Shown here in pieces: positions 1-8,752 of a stretch of DNA of 64,000 nucleotides. Position 1 is the first letter of the stretch; every line of letters starts with the position of its first letter. This DNA comes from Stentor roeselii (lineage: Eukaryota; Ciliophora; Heterotrichea; Heterotrichida; Stentoridae), in contig RSEH01000088.1 of NCBI GenBank assembly GCA_006503475.1, positions 96,382 to 160,381 on the forward strand. The letters are read 5' to 3'. Both the position numbers and the translations under genes were made by a program. The notes beneath the pieces are model-generated. The model was given only the letters and a program-made list of their open reading frames with translations. It made no database searches and was not told the DNA's origin.

Positions 1-900
1 TTTATTATTGAAAAAGCGAAAAATGAAGAGACTGATCCTCTTAGTTGCTTAATTGTTTCAAAGCCTTTAGACCCGGATTGTATTCATGGGAATATTTCTA
101 TTAGCTTGTTGAAAGTTTCAGGGTTTAAACCTGGAAGTAGATGCATTCGGTTTAAGGTGAAAGATGTTTTAGAGTATCTTACACCGGAGTTTAATGAAAA
201 TGTACTTACTTATAATTTTAAGTGCGATTATTTGATTGAAAATAAAACACCAGCGAGTCTTCCTACAACTATTGAGGTGGACTTATTGAATAAAAATGTT
301 AATGAAGGGCATGCATCGTTTAACTGGACCAAGTCAAACGCAATAACCACAGATTTCTCATTCAAACAAAAGCTAGACATAAAAACCTCTCTAGGCCAAG
401 CAAGAGGCGCGATTCACATCCAAGTATCCTGGTCTCCTATTTTCGCAAAGTTCTACAGTTCATCCGATCTAGATCGTTTGTCTCGTTTAAAGCAAAAAGC
501 AGAGACCTACCAAGCCCAGCTTGAGCGAAAGCACAAGATGACCCGTTCAATAACCCACAAGATGACAAACGAGTTACCAGCCCTTTCAGAAGAAGACTCT
601 TACTTAGAAGAGGCAAAAGAAGAGGTACTTCGCAGCCAAGAAGGTAAAAGAATGAGTTTCCTGATAAACGTATGCAAAAAGTCAATAGAAACTCTTCATT
701 CCCCAAAGCCCGGAATGCCCCGTTCACCATCAAGCAAGGCGAGTATGGACTTCCTATCAATCCGTTCAGTGAAAAGAAATTTCACAACATTAGAAAGACC
801 GAAAACGCCTTCAGCAACAAAACTTAAAGTCGACTCTCCAACACCTTCTCGTATGTTAACACCTACGAAGTCAATGCGAAAGAACTCGATCCAGTTTTAA
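1..900 (+). CDS. C2-like domain protein, 5' partial
   Basis: The frame is open from base 1, so the gene begins left of the window and only its last 299 codons are present (TAA stop). The first 130 visible residues alternate short hydrophobic strands with loops (GNISISLLKVSGFKPG, then RGAIHIQVSW), the pattern of a C2 or C2-like beta sandwich. No calcium-binding aspartate cluster can be confirmed from this fragment. The rest is basic, Ser/Thr/Pro-rich and probably disordered (RSPSSKAS, KTPSATK, TPTKSMRK), with a short helical stretch around DRLSRLKQKAETYQAQLERK. Membrane or scaffold binding is an inference from the fold. The next gene starts only 11 nt after the stop, on the same strand. The C2 call is tentative; that it is a real coding region is secure. 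Confidence 0.6.
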   Translation, partial: FIIEKAKNEETDPLSCLIVSKPLDPDCIHGNISISLLKVSGFKPGSRCIRFKVKDVLEYLTPEFNENVLTYNFKCDYLIENKTPASLPTTIEVDLLNKNVNEGHASFNWTKSNAITTDFSFKQKLDIKTSLGQARGAIHIQVSWSPIFAKFYSSSDLDRLSRLKQKAETYQAQLERKHKMTRSITHKMTNELPALSEEDSYLEEAKEEVLRSQEGKRMSFLINVCKKSIETLHSPKPGMPRSPSSKASMDFLSIRSVKRNFTTLERPKTPSATKLKVDSPTPSRMLTPTKSMRKNSIQF

Positions 901-911
901 CCATAATAAAT

Positions 912-1970
912 ATGACGACTTATCACGATCCAATCAACCTTCTGAGAGACTATGTCTCAACTTCCAAGAAAATCGACTTGGTCGGCGGGAAGCTTTATTT
1001 CAATAACTTGGAAATCCCGCTCAATCATCCAACTGCTTGGAACTCGCATATCTCGAATAAACAGTATTCGATTGGCTCGCTTTGGTTTTATCTGCAAAAT
1101 CATCAGATGGACTTCAAAGAATATGCGAAAGGATGTCAAAGGACTGGCGTTGATCTTGTTAGTCGACCGGATAAAGATGAAATTTTAGCTTATTTTCAGG
1201 GGCATATTGAAAGTTCGAGTTATATTGTTGAAGAACTTAGACCTGGAACTCTTGTTAAGAAGGTTATTGAGGAGAATAAGGGAAGTAATAGGGAGGCTCT
1301 TGAAAGACCTTTGTGTACTAAGGAAAGTATTTTGCAGACTCCTTCGACTAGTTATAAGTATTTGATCAGCTATTGTAAGGAGAATATGAAACAGACCAAA
1401 AGGCAGAGGGATGTTAGTGCTGTTAGCTTAATTCAAGAGATACTCAGTGGCCCAGACAAGTCTCCAGAGTACCTCCCAAGGCCGATAATAATAGTTCCAA
1501 CCACGGCAAACACAGGAGGTTTATGCCTTCTAAACGCGATCCAGTTCCTAGAAAAAGGTAATTTTATAGACTCCACACATCTAGAAGGTCAGCACTTGAC
1601 AGGTCCTCTTCAATTCACGCGAAAGGTGCGAGGAAGACTAGTGACATTCGAGGTATACGACCAGATCCTTTCATTTACAAAAGCCCACTGGAGACGAACA
1701 GTTGCTGTGATAGTTCAAGGTCCTCGTTATCAGTTCAAAGACTGGCCTTTGTCTTCTAATCTTATCACTTTATTCCAGACCTTTAGAGGCTTTTATATCA
1801 ACTATCAAGACTCGCCTATTGATGAGAATGTCAAGAAATGGAATGTCAGAGCTTTGCAGATTAGCAGGAATAAAAGACATTTGGATAAAACTGTTCAGCA
1901 TGAATTCTGGGATGAACTTGAAAAGTTCTTGTTTTCTGTTAGGTTTAAGGGAAATAAGGGAAAAGATTGA
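912..1970 (+). CDS. CDC73: Cdc73/parafibromin, Paf1 complex subunit
   Basis: A 352-residue protein ending in TGA. The N-terminal 95 residues follow parafibromin (a short helix, the segment with LYFNNLEIPL, then a ...SRPDKDEILAYFQG stretch matching the family's RRPDRKDLLGYL region). Residues about 190-345 form the Ras-like Cdc73 C-terminal domain, marked by PIIIVPTTANTGGLCLLNA and a C-terminal EFWDELEKFL helix. Cdc73 is a nuclear subunit of the Paf1 complex, which travels with RNA polymerase II and supports elongation and histone modification. It is shorter than human parafibromin (about 530 residues) because the low-complexity middle is reduced. The start at 912 matches the family N-terminus, although it lies 11 nt after the preceding stop. 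The TGA stop supports the standard code. Confidence 0.9.
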   Translation: MTTYHDPINLLRDYVSTSKKIDLVGGKLYFNNLEIPLNHPTAWNSHISNKQYSIGSLWFYLQNHQMDFKEYAKGCQRTGVDLVSRPDKDEILAYFQGHIESSSYIVEELRPGTLVKKVIEENKGSNREALERPLCTKESILQTPSTSYKYLISYCKENMKQTKRQRDVSAVSLIQEILSGPDKSPEYLPRPIIIVPTTANTGGLCLLNAIQFLEKGNFIDSTHLEGQHLTGPLQFTRKVRGRLVTFEVYDQILSFTKAHWRRTVAVIVQGPRYQFKDWPLSSNLITLFQTFRGFYINYQDSPIDENVKKWNVRALQISRNKRHLDKTVQHEFWDELEKFLFSVRFKGNKGKD

Positions 1971-2563
1971 GTTATTTAAATAAGGTTGAAAGGATTTGAG
2001 ATTTAAAGAGGGTTTTGGATGTTTTGGATTTGGAGAGGATTGTTGGATTTGGAAGTGGGTTTGTTTTTGGAGATTTGAATGAGGGTTTTAGGGAAGTTTA
2101 TTAGGGTTTTTAGGGAATTTATTAGGGTGAAATTTACCTGAATTCGAGGTAGGATTATTTAGGATTAGAAATTTCTTGATGTGATTAATATTAGCATCAG
2201 GAAATCTTAGGTTATGTTGAATTTTAACAGTTGGTAAATAAAATTATATTCTATTCTTAGGTTATTTTATATTTTGAGTTTTAGACATTTCTTTAACTAT
2301 CAGAGAATTAAATTCGATTTCTTTATGTTTAAAAAACAACGAAGGTGTCAATTATAAAGACTATTATCAAAGTAAAATACTTTAGCCAATTCAAGTGATC
2401 GATTCACAAAGTAAAACTAAAATTAGCCGAAAAAAATAAAACTAAATGCAAAAATATCCTAAATCAAAAATGACTATAATAAAATGAAAAACTCTAAACA
2501 TATGAAATAAACAATAAACCTTCATATAACAAGATCAAAATTCTAAACATCTTGAAAAATTAT
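1971..2563. other. Intergenic region between convergent genes
   Basis: 593 nt between the 3' ends of Cdc73 (+) and kinesin-1-like (-). No ORF is supported. The left half (about 1975-2150) is strongly G+T-rich on the + strand, and the composition flips to A+C-rich near 2330. It holds a short imperfect tandem repeat with TTAGGG-like units at 2087-2127. Confidence 0.7.
2087..2127. repeat. Short imperfect tandem repeat, two units of 20-21 nt
   Basis: Two adjacent units share the pattern TTTAGGGAA(G)TTTATTAGGG; the second lacks one G. The sequence lies in a G+T-rich 3' flank and resembles a telomeric hexamer only by chance of composition. No function is claimed. Confidence 0.5.
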
Positions 2564-5249
2564 TTAATTTAAAGGTGAATTTTCAAAAATCTTCTTCAAG
2601 GGATCATCCTGAGAGTAAAAATTAACAGTATTAATCATCAGCAACTGAATCTTCCGATGCATTTCTCGACTAACAAGTCCTTCCTGAACTTCCATGAACC
2701 TGTTAATCCATTCCGCTAAAATTTCATTTAACTTATTGAGTTCTTCTTGTTTTCTAGCAAGTTCAACTTGACAATTTTTCCTACTTTGAACATAAAAAGT
2801 CTTCCAAAGTTCTTTTTCCCTTTCAAATCTTTTCACGACTTCATCAAGTGCCTTTAAGCTTTTATCCTTGATACTTTTTTTCCTTCTTTCATTCTCAAGT
2901 TCAATTTTAAGTTGTCGATTCGCAGTTTCCAAGACTTCCACCTGAACCTCAATACTTTTAAACTTATTCGTCAGTCCTTCCGCATCAATTTCAAAAGACG
3001 GTCCTAAAAACGACAAAGAAGCAAAACTTTTTTCAATTTGGTCACTTTTGAAAGACCTTGCATAGAACGACCTAAGCATTTTCGCTTTTTTTTCAGTCGG
3101 TGAAGGAATATCGACGATTTTCAAGGGTTTTTTTACGAACTTGTAAAGTTCGTCAGTGATTTTTTCACAATTTTGAAGAAAAATTTTATTTTGCTTGTTT
3201 TGCAAGGTTTTTATCTGGAGTTTCGAGTTTAACAAGTTGATTTTCCAAGAGAGGGACTCGAGTTTCCAAGCCAGGTTTGAGTTAAACATGGAAGCTTCAA
3301 CGATTTGAGCTTTTAACTGGTAAATGATCAGGTCTTTGCTGAGAGCTTTGTTGCTTTCAAGGGCTTGTTCTAAGGTTTGGCCGTAAGTTGAGCAGAACGA
3401 CATTTTTTCAGGGTTTAAAGAAAGTTCTTGAATAGAAAATTCAAGTTCTGATGAACTTTCCAAGATTTCTTCGGATTCTGTTGTTTTTTTCGATGGGATT
3501 ATAGTGTCAATGAACTCTACTCGTGTTATGTCACGACTTGCTTGGAGATCGCTCAGGTGACTGAGTTTTTTTTCTAGTTCTTGAAGGGAATTTACCAGAA
3601 ATTTCAGAGATTTTGTTAAGTTTTCGTTCTTTTTTATTAGAAGAAGATGCTCGCTTGAGTCTTTGTGGATCAGGTTCAGGGTTTTGTGGTATAAAGAATA
3701 GTATTCAAGGGATTTTTTTTCGAGTTTTGAGATTTTTTCTTGGGATTTTTTCAGTTTTTTTAAAAGTTTTTTGTTTTCTGATTGAAGTTCTTCGTTTTTT
3801 TCCTCGATTTCGAAAAGTTTTTTTTTTGTTTCGAAGTCTTCTTGAGTTTCTTTCAGGTCCTCGTTTCCTTTGTCTGGAGTGAAAAAACTGGAATTTATGA
3901 ATTCTTGTTCGAAAATGAAGTTTTTTTTATCGAATGTTGGAAGGTCTATTGATATTGGAGTGTTTCGAGTTGATCCTAATGCGATTGGACTTTCGACTGT
4001 GATTCGGTTCTTTTTACTGGAACTTGAACTTAGAGTTTTTTGGGGTCTTCGGCCAACATATGAATGTGAGACAGCTCGAGTTTCGACCAATGTAGATTTT
4101 TCTCTTAAACTTTGAAGTTCAGCCTTTGCCTGGAAAAGTTCAGTTCTCAAAGCTTCAATAATTTTTAAATATGATTCAGGATTTTCCTTCAAATTTACCT
4201 TAACTCGATTTTTGATTAGCTTGGCCCGGAGTGCAAAGCTCAAACTATTAATAGTCTCTTCCTTCGAGTGGCATCCCGGACTACAATTAACAACAAGGCT
4301 AGTTTTAAAATTCCCTCCAAGTGAATCTTGCAAGATGCGAGTTAACTTCGAGTCCCTATAAGGAACATGATCCTTTCCAGCCACAAGAGCCGAGATGACA
4401 TTTCCAAGAGCAGACAACGACAAGTTGATTTTTTTTGTTTCTTCAAGAGTCTGTCCAGTGACTCCACTATTTCTAACTTTTTCACTTCCAGCAAGATCAA
4501 CTAAATTAAGCAGTCCTCTTTTTTCAGTCCCATGAGGATTAGTCTGAATAATTTCAGCAGTCATCAAAAGATGTGACCTTGAACTCGACGAATTCATTCT
4601 CGTCGAAGCAACAGTCCTTAAGTCCTGCCCCATGACGACAACTTCCAAGAATTCCTTCGGACAAGTGGGACAAACAACGGCGAGGCCACTGACGAAAACT
4701 CCTTTCATGAGAGTTTGTTTTATTTTCAACTGGTTTGAAGCCGGGTTGAGTAAATCGACGAGTTTATCTTTATAAACCTCTAACATCGAAAGTTTCACAA
4801 GACATTCTGAGTCCTCTTCACTGTCCTGGTCAAGAGAAAAGAAAAGGTTTGAAGCTAATCTTGGAACAATTCCTTGTTTTTGGTCATTATTCAACTCTCC
4901 TAAAATCGTGTAAGTCTTCCCTGAGCCTGTCTGGCCATAAGCCAAGATAGTTCCATTAAACCCGCATAAAACATCGGCAAGGATCGGCCTGGCTATTGTA
5001 TCAAAAACCTCGTCTTGTGAAGCACTTCCTGAAAAAACACTGTCGAAGGTGAAGGACTGAAGATCTTCTTCACTTCCGAAGCCGACTACTTTTGAAGAGA
5101 TCGGGTGGAAAAGTGACACTTGTCCTGAAGTCTGAACTATTTTTTACTTTTTCTTGCTCGGACATCGGTCGGAACCGAGCGAAAACTTTAATGTTTGACT
5201 CTTGTCGTTGAAGAAGGTCGGGTTTTTGATTTGAAAGTTTTTGAGACAT
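2564..5249 (-). CDS. Kinesin-1-like motor protein with long coiled coil
   Basis: 889 residues in two exons joined across a 16-nt intron at 5132-5147. Translation starts at the ATG at 5249 (MSQKLSNQKPDLLQRQ), followed by the first motor strand NIKVFARFRPMSEQEK just before the intron. The N-terminal motor (about 1-360) has P-loop [12 protein letters not shown], switch I NSSSSRSH, switch II LVDLAGSEK, and VPYRDSKLTRILQDSLGGN, closest to conventional kinesin heavy chain. IKNRVKVNLKENPESYLK corresponds to the kinesin-1 neck region. The remainder is coiled coil with serine-rich breaks. Family knowledge predicts plus-end-directed microtubule transport. No recognisable kinesin light chain or cargo motif was identified in the tail, so the subfamily beyond 'kinesin-1-like' is inference. 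Confidence 0.88.
5132..5147 (-). other. 16-nt intron in kinesin-1-like gene
   Basis: Reads gtaaaaaatagttcag on the minus strand. Its removal joins MSEQEK to TSGQVSLFHP in frame; leaving it in shifts the frame of the motor domain. It is the only intron here that is not 15 nt. Confidence 0.85.
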
Positions 5250-5287
5250 TTATAAATTCATATGAAATTTGTTTAAACTAATTATTT

Positions 5288-6052
5288 TCATCGAGAAATC
5301 ACTTCGACTGTGTTTTTAGACAAGTCTAGTCGAGCTATGGTCTGGGCAGGACAGATAAAGTAAATAAAACCTTCTCGGAAGACTGGATATGAGTAGATCA
5401 ATGTGAATGGTTCAGGAATTGATAAAGCACTCTCGGTCCATTCATTGTTTTTGAAGGTCTTTAGGCTATATTGAGTGAGTATGTAGAAGTTGTTTTCATG
5501 GATTAGTAAAATTTTATATGGCTCTGGTATTTTTTGGAATTCTCTGTAGTGGTCTTCTGTAGGGTTGTATAGGAAAAGAGAAGGAAGATGTTGTCCTACT
5601 ATCGCTATTTCATTATTTTTTAATGCTCCTGTGTTGTTGTAAGACTTGCAAGGCAGAGGTGAAATTGAAGTCCAGGTGAAATTTAAAAGGCAAAAGTAAT
5701 GGCTTTGGTCTGAAGGCTCGTAAATGTCTCTTGTCGCTCCTCCAAAGATGAAGATTTTAGAACCTTGCTTCACGCAGGCCCCTGCTCCATTGATTGGTCC
5801 GAATGGTTGCTCTTCGAAGGATTTTGACTGGGTGTGATAGATTGAAGTATCTGAGATGAACTCTGCACTAACGATTCCGCCTTGGATCCAGATCTGGTTT
5901 TCATTGATTGGAACAATATGAGGACCGTATCCTAAAGTCACGTCGTGAGGGTCGACTTCAGTGGTCAACTCGTGTGATGAAGGGTCAAACTTTAATAGGA
6001 CTGTTGAGTTGTAGGGAATAAAATAAATTACTTTCTCTTCCCACTCTTCCAT
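5288..6052 (-). CDS. Short kelch-repeat protein
   Basis: 254 residues with no signal peptide. It shows about four to five degenerate kelch blades: paired glycines and hydrophobic strands as in NQIWIQGGIVSAE, SKIFIFGGATRDI, NEIAIVGQHLPSLFLYN and NNFYILTQYSLKTF. Kelch blades fold as beta-propellers that bind protein partners, so a cytosolic scaffold role is plausible. The protein is short for a closed six-blade propeller. The ATG at 6052 is chosen because it is the first Met in the frame. It lies only 14 bp from the ATG of the divergent ankyrin gene. The stop lies 38 nt from the start of the kinesin gene downstream on the same strand. Confidence 0.75.
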   Translation of the reverse strand: MEEWEEKVIYFIPYNSTVLLKFDPSSHELTTEVDPHDVTLGYGPHIVPINENQIWIQGGIVSAEFISDTSIYHTQSKSFEEQPFGPINGAGACVKQGSKIFIFGGATRDIYEPSDQSHYFCLLNFTWTSISPLPCKSYNNTGALKNNEIAIVGQHLPSLFLYNPTEDHYREFQKIPEPYKILLIHENNFYILTQYSLKTFKNNEWTESALSIPEPFTLIYSYPVFREGFIYFICPAQTIARLDLSKNTVEVISR

Positions 6053-6066
6053 CAATAATAACTCAA

Positions 6067-6867
6067 ATGAATTCTTTAGAAAGCGAGTTTTTAAGGTCGA
6101 TTCAAAATAAGGACTTGCTGAAAGTGCAGGAGTTGCTCAGAATGGGGTTTCCTGTTAACCTGCATATTAGGAAGGAAGGCCAGTCTTTCGGAAGTCATAC
6201 CTATCCACTTATCCTGGCTATAGAAAAAGAAATGTTCAGTATAGTTCAATCAATGATAAGCTCAGGTGCACTTGTAAATTGTTTTGACTCTACCGGGATG
6301 ACTCCATTGATGGCAGCGTGCTCAGTAGGTAGTTTGGAGACAGTAAAACTCCTTCTGAGCCAAAAAGCTGACATATCAAGTAGAGACTTTTTCGGAAACA
6401 CGTTGCTTCATATAGCAGGAATTCACGCTCAAGTCAACACCCTGCGTTTTTGCATCGAATCCCTAAAAATCCCAGTAATAGTAAAAAACCGAAAAGGCCA
6501 AACCCCTCTAGCAGCATGCATATCCGCTCAAGAAGAAAGTAAAAGTTTAGAAACAGCAGCAAATCTACAAGAGTCCATCGAATACCTATGGAAAGTAGAA
6601 GAAGAATTCAAATCCCAGCGTTTAAAGCAGAAAAACCTGACAAACAGCTACGTAAAAAAGCATCCAAGGTTCAACCTAAGCGACCTTGCCTCAGTCCCTC
6701 TTCTAGCAGATGAAAAAAAGCTAAAACTTCCAGGAAACCTGGAAAAATCAAATATCCAAAGCTACCTAAAAGCTAAACATCGCGAGATCTACTACAACGA
6801 GGTCCTGAAAGAAAAATTCCAGTTCCCAGGAGTACGGTCCGCAAGCGTAAAGCCCTTTACTAATTAA
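6067..6867 (+). CDS. Ankyrin-repeat protein
   Basis: 266 residues. Residues about 8-155 form four ankyrin repeats; the clearest are TGMTPLMAACSVGSLETVKLLLSQKADISSRD-type units (TPLMAACSVGSLETVKLLL followed by GNTLLHIAGIHAQ) and KGQTPLAACIS. The C-terminal 110 residues are basic, helical and unrecognised, ending near FQFPGVRSASVKPFTN. Ankyrin repeats mediate protein-protein contacts; partner and process cannot be told from the sequence. The start is the first ATG, 14 bp from the divergent kelch start, so the two genes must share a very small promoter or use leaders that overlap each other. The 3' end is 13 nt from the convergent trypsin-kelch gene. Confidence 0.85.
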   Translation: MNSLESEFLRSIQNKDLLKVQELLRMGFPVNLHIRKEGQSFGSHTYPLILAIEKEMFSIVQSMISSGALVNCFDSTGMTPLMAACSVGSLETVKLLLSQKADISSRDFFGNTLLHIAGIHAQVNTLRFCIESLKIPVIVKNRKGQTPLAACISAQEESKSLETAANLQESIEYLWKVEEEFKSQRLKQKNLTNSYVKKHPRFNLSDLASVPLLADEKKLKLPGNLEKSNIQSYLKAKHREIYYNEVLKEKFQFPGVRSASVKPFTN

Positions 6868-6880
6868 TGTATATGGATCG

Positions 6881-8596
6881 TTAAAAATTCACTTTACCCC
6901 GCAAACTAGAAAATCCTTGACGACTTACAAGATTAGCAATTTTCAAGTTTTTTCGAAAGACTTGAACTGATTCTCCAGATTGTTTCAAGAAACTACGAAA
7001 TGTATAAGAAAGGACTGACGGTGCTTGACCTTCTGGAGATTTAGTGAAAAAGACCTTGTTTTCTGAGATGTTATAAACAATTGGATAGACACTTTCAATG
7101 TTTTCGTTTAACTCTTCTATTTCAAAGACTCGGAAGATTTCTTCTGTTCGGCCTTCGATGATTTCTTGAACTGCTTCGAAGATTAATACTGCTTTTGAAT
7201 GACGGCCTCCTAGAAGTGCGAATTTTGATTGGGTCACTGGGAAGATCCCGCATCGGAGAAGTGGAAAGGAAAAAACTACTGAAAGACCTTCCCAACGGTC
7301 TTGGCTGAATGAGTACCTTTCAAGGGTTTTGCCTACGGATTCTTCTGGCTGGCCTCCTGCTACGTACATGAAGTTGTCACCTTGTAATAGGCAGGCTATT
7401 GGCTCGTATCGACCGTGGATCATACTTGAAAATGGACTCCAGGTGTTTGACTCTAAGTTGTATTTTTCACAGGTTGTGTAGGTGAAACGACCTCCTACTA
7501 CGTAGATGAAACCTTGACGGTATATCACTGCTGGACCGTCGCGACGATCTAACATGCTTTTTTTACGGTAGAGCTCTGAACGGTCTGGAAAGAACTGGTA
7601 CACGTCACCTCGAGCACCACCCGAGTCGGGATGTGTTCCTCCAACAACTAAAAAACTTCCATCAGGAAGATAAACCAATCTAGAGCCAAAGTTAAACCTC
7701 CACATTTTAGTTTCCTGAGTAATAAACTGCTGATAATTTTCAAGTCTAACCCTGGTCCACTTTTGATCATTCACATCATATTTCCAGATATTTTTGCTTC
7801 CCCACTCGATCCAAAACAAGACTTTTCCTTCTCCAAAATGTTCTTGTTTTTCATTTAATTTAAATTTATTCTTATTTGCATAGTTCTGCAGAATTTTATT
7901 GAGAGAAGTTCGGAAATCGTTATTTTCAGTGGGAATCAAAACGACACTGCAAAGAATTTGAATAATTGAGTCTATTCTTGTTCCGATGCTGAAAGAATAA
8001 GCTGCATTGGTTGTATGATGAATGCCTTGCAAGGCTAATTCATTTTTTTTTGCCTTTACTCTGAATATTGGAGTCCCGGGCATGATTTGCTTGCTTGTCG
8101 TGTAAGTAAAAAGATCTGTGTCTACGCCGATTATCTGGCAAATCGTCAAGCCTGAACCTGGGTACTTTATTTGACTTCCGTCTCTTAGCTTAAATTCTTG
8201 CCGAATGTCGATGAATTTTGAAGTGGTCAACTTTAAGGAGATCACTGTGAAGTTTAGTCCTCGGTTTGTGTAAAAAAAGGTACTTGGGTCGAATCGCACT
8301 TTTTGTGATGATGGGAAAACTGCGAAACAGTGGCCTGCTACTTCCTCATCAACAATAACCGAGTTACTCGTCATGGCAATATTCTCAGTGATCATAAACC
8401 CCACCCCATTAGGATTGCCAAAGTGAGAATTTAAAAACGAGAATCCAATTCCATAAATTTCAAAAACACATCCAACAATCGGCCCTTCTAAAAACCAGCC
8501 CGAATCAGCCCTAGGAGTCAAAGAAACTCCAAGTCCACATCTTCCACTTCCAACACTCTTAAAAGTTCTGGCACTAAAAGAGTGACTAGAGTTCAT
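6881..8596 (-). CDS. Degenerate trypsin-like domain fused to kelch propeller
   Basis: 571 residues. Residues about 20-215 follow the order of a trypsin-like (Trypsin_2/DegP-type) domain: GVGFMITENIAMTSNSVI where active proteases have GF.I...V.TN.HV., then LNFTVISLKL at the catalytic-Asp strand, then IMPGTPIFR at the GxSGxP loop. The catalytic His and Ser are therefore replaced (Asn and Thr/Pro context), so it is probably an inactive pseudoprotease. Residues about 255-540 are kelch blades (GSFLVVGGTHPDSGG, GFIYVVGGRFTYTTCEKY, NFMYVAGGQPEES, SKFALLGGRHSKA). No signal peptide is seen, so a cytosolic adaptor is likely. The ATG at 8596 is the first in frame. The fold assignment of the N-terminal half is inference from motif order. 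Confidence 0.7.
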   Translation of the reverse strand: MNSSHSFSARTFKSVGSGRCGLGVSLTPRADSGWFLEGPIVGCVFEIYGIGFSFLNSHFGNPNGVGFMITENIAMTSNSVIVDEEVAGHCFAVFPSSQKVRFDPSTFFYTNRGLNFTVISLKLTTSKFIDIRQEFKLRDGSQIKYPGSGLTICQIIGVDTDLFTYTTSKQIMPGTPIFRVKAKKNELALQGIHHTTNAAYSFSIGTRIDSIIQILCSVVLIPTENNDFRTSLNKILQNYANKNKFKLNEKQEHFGEGKVLFWIEWGSKNIWKYDVNDQKWTRVRLENYQQFITQETKMWRFNFGSRLVYLPDGSFLVVGGTHPDSGGARGDVYQFFPDRSELYRKKSMLDRRDGPAVIYRQGFIYVVGGRFTYTTCEKYNLESNTWSPFSSMIHGRYEPIACLLQGDNFMYVAGGQPEESVGKTLERYSFSQDRWEGLSVVFSFPLLRCGIFPVTQSKFALLGGRHSKAVLIFEAVQEIIEGRTEEIFRVFEIEELNENIESVYPIVYNISENKVFFTKSPEGQAPSVLSYTFRSFLKQSGESVQVFRKNLKIANLVSRQGFSSLRGKVNF

Positions 8597-8752
8597 CGTT
8601 TTTTTTATATAAAAAACTTAAATCGCCAAATCAAAAAACTTAATTCATCCTCCAAATACATAAAAATTAACCAACTTAATTTTCTATGTGGTCATTATTC
8701 ATCTTAAAGATGTATAAATTTTAAAACGGTTAGTGCTTTCCAATATATAAAG
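8597..8752. promoter_or_regulatory. Divergent promoter region
   Basis: 156 bp of A+T-rich DNA separate the divergent start codons of the trypsin-kelch gene (-) and HMG-CoA reductase (+). It must contain both promoters and 5' leaders unless these extend into coding DNA. No specific box is recognised. Confidence 0.45.

Noticed and set aside
2087-2127. Telomeric repeat (TTAGGG-like units)
   Set aside because: Only two imperfect units in a G+T-rich 3' flank, inside a continuous sequence; ciliate telomeres are usually G4-type repeats.
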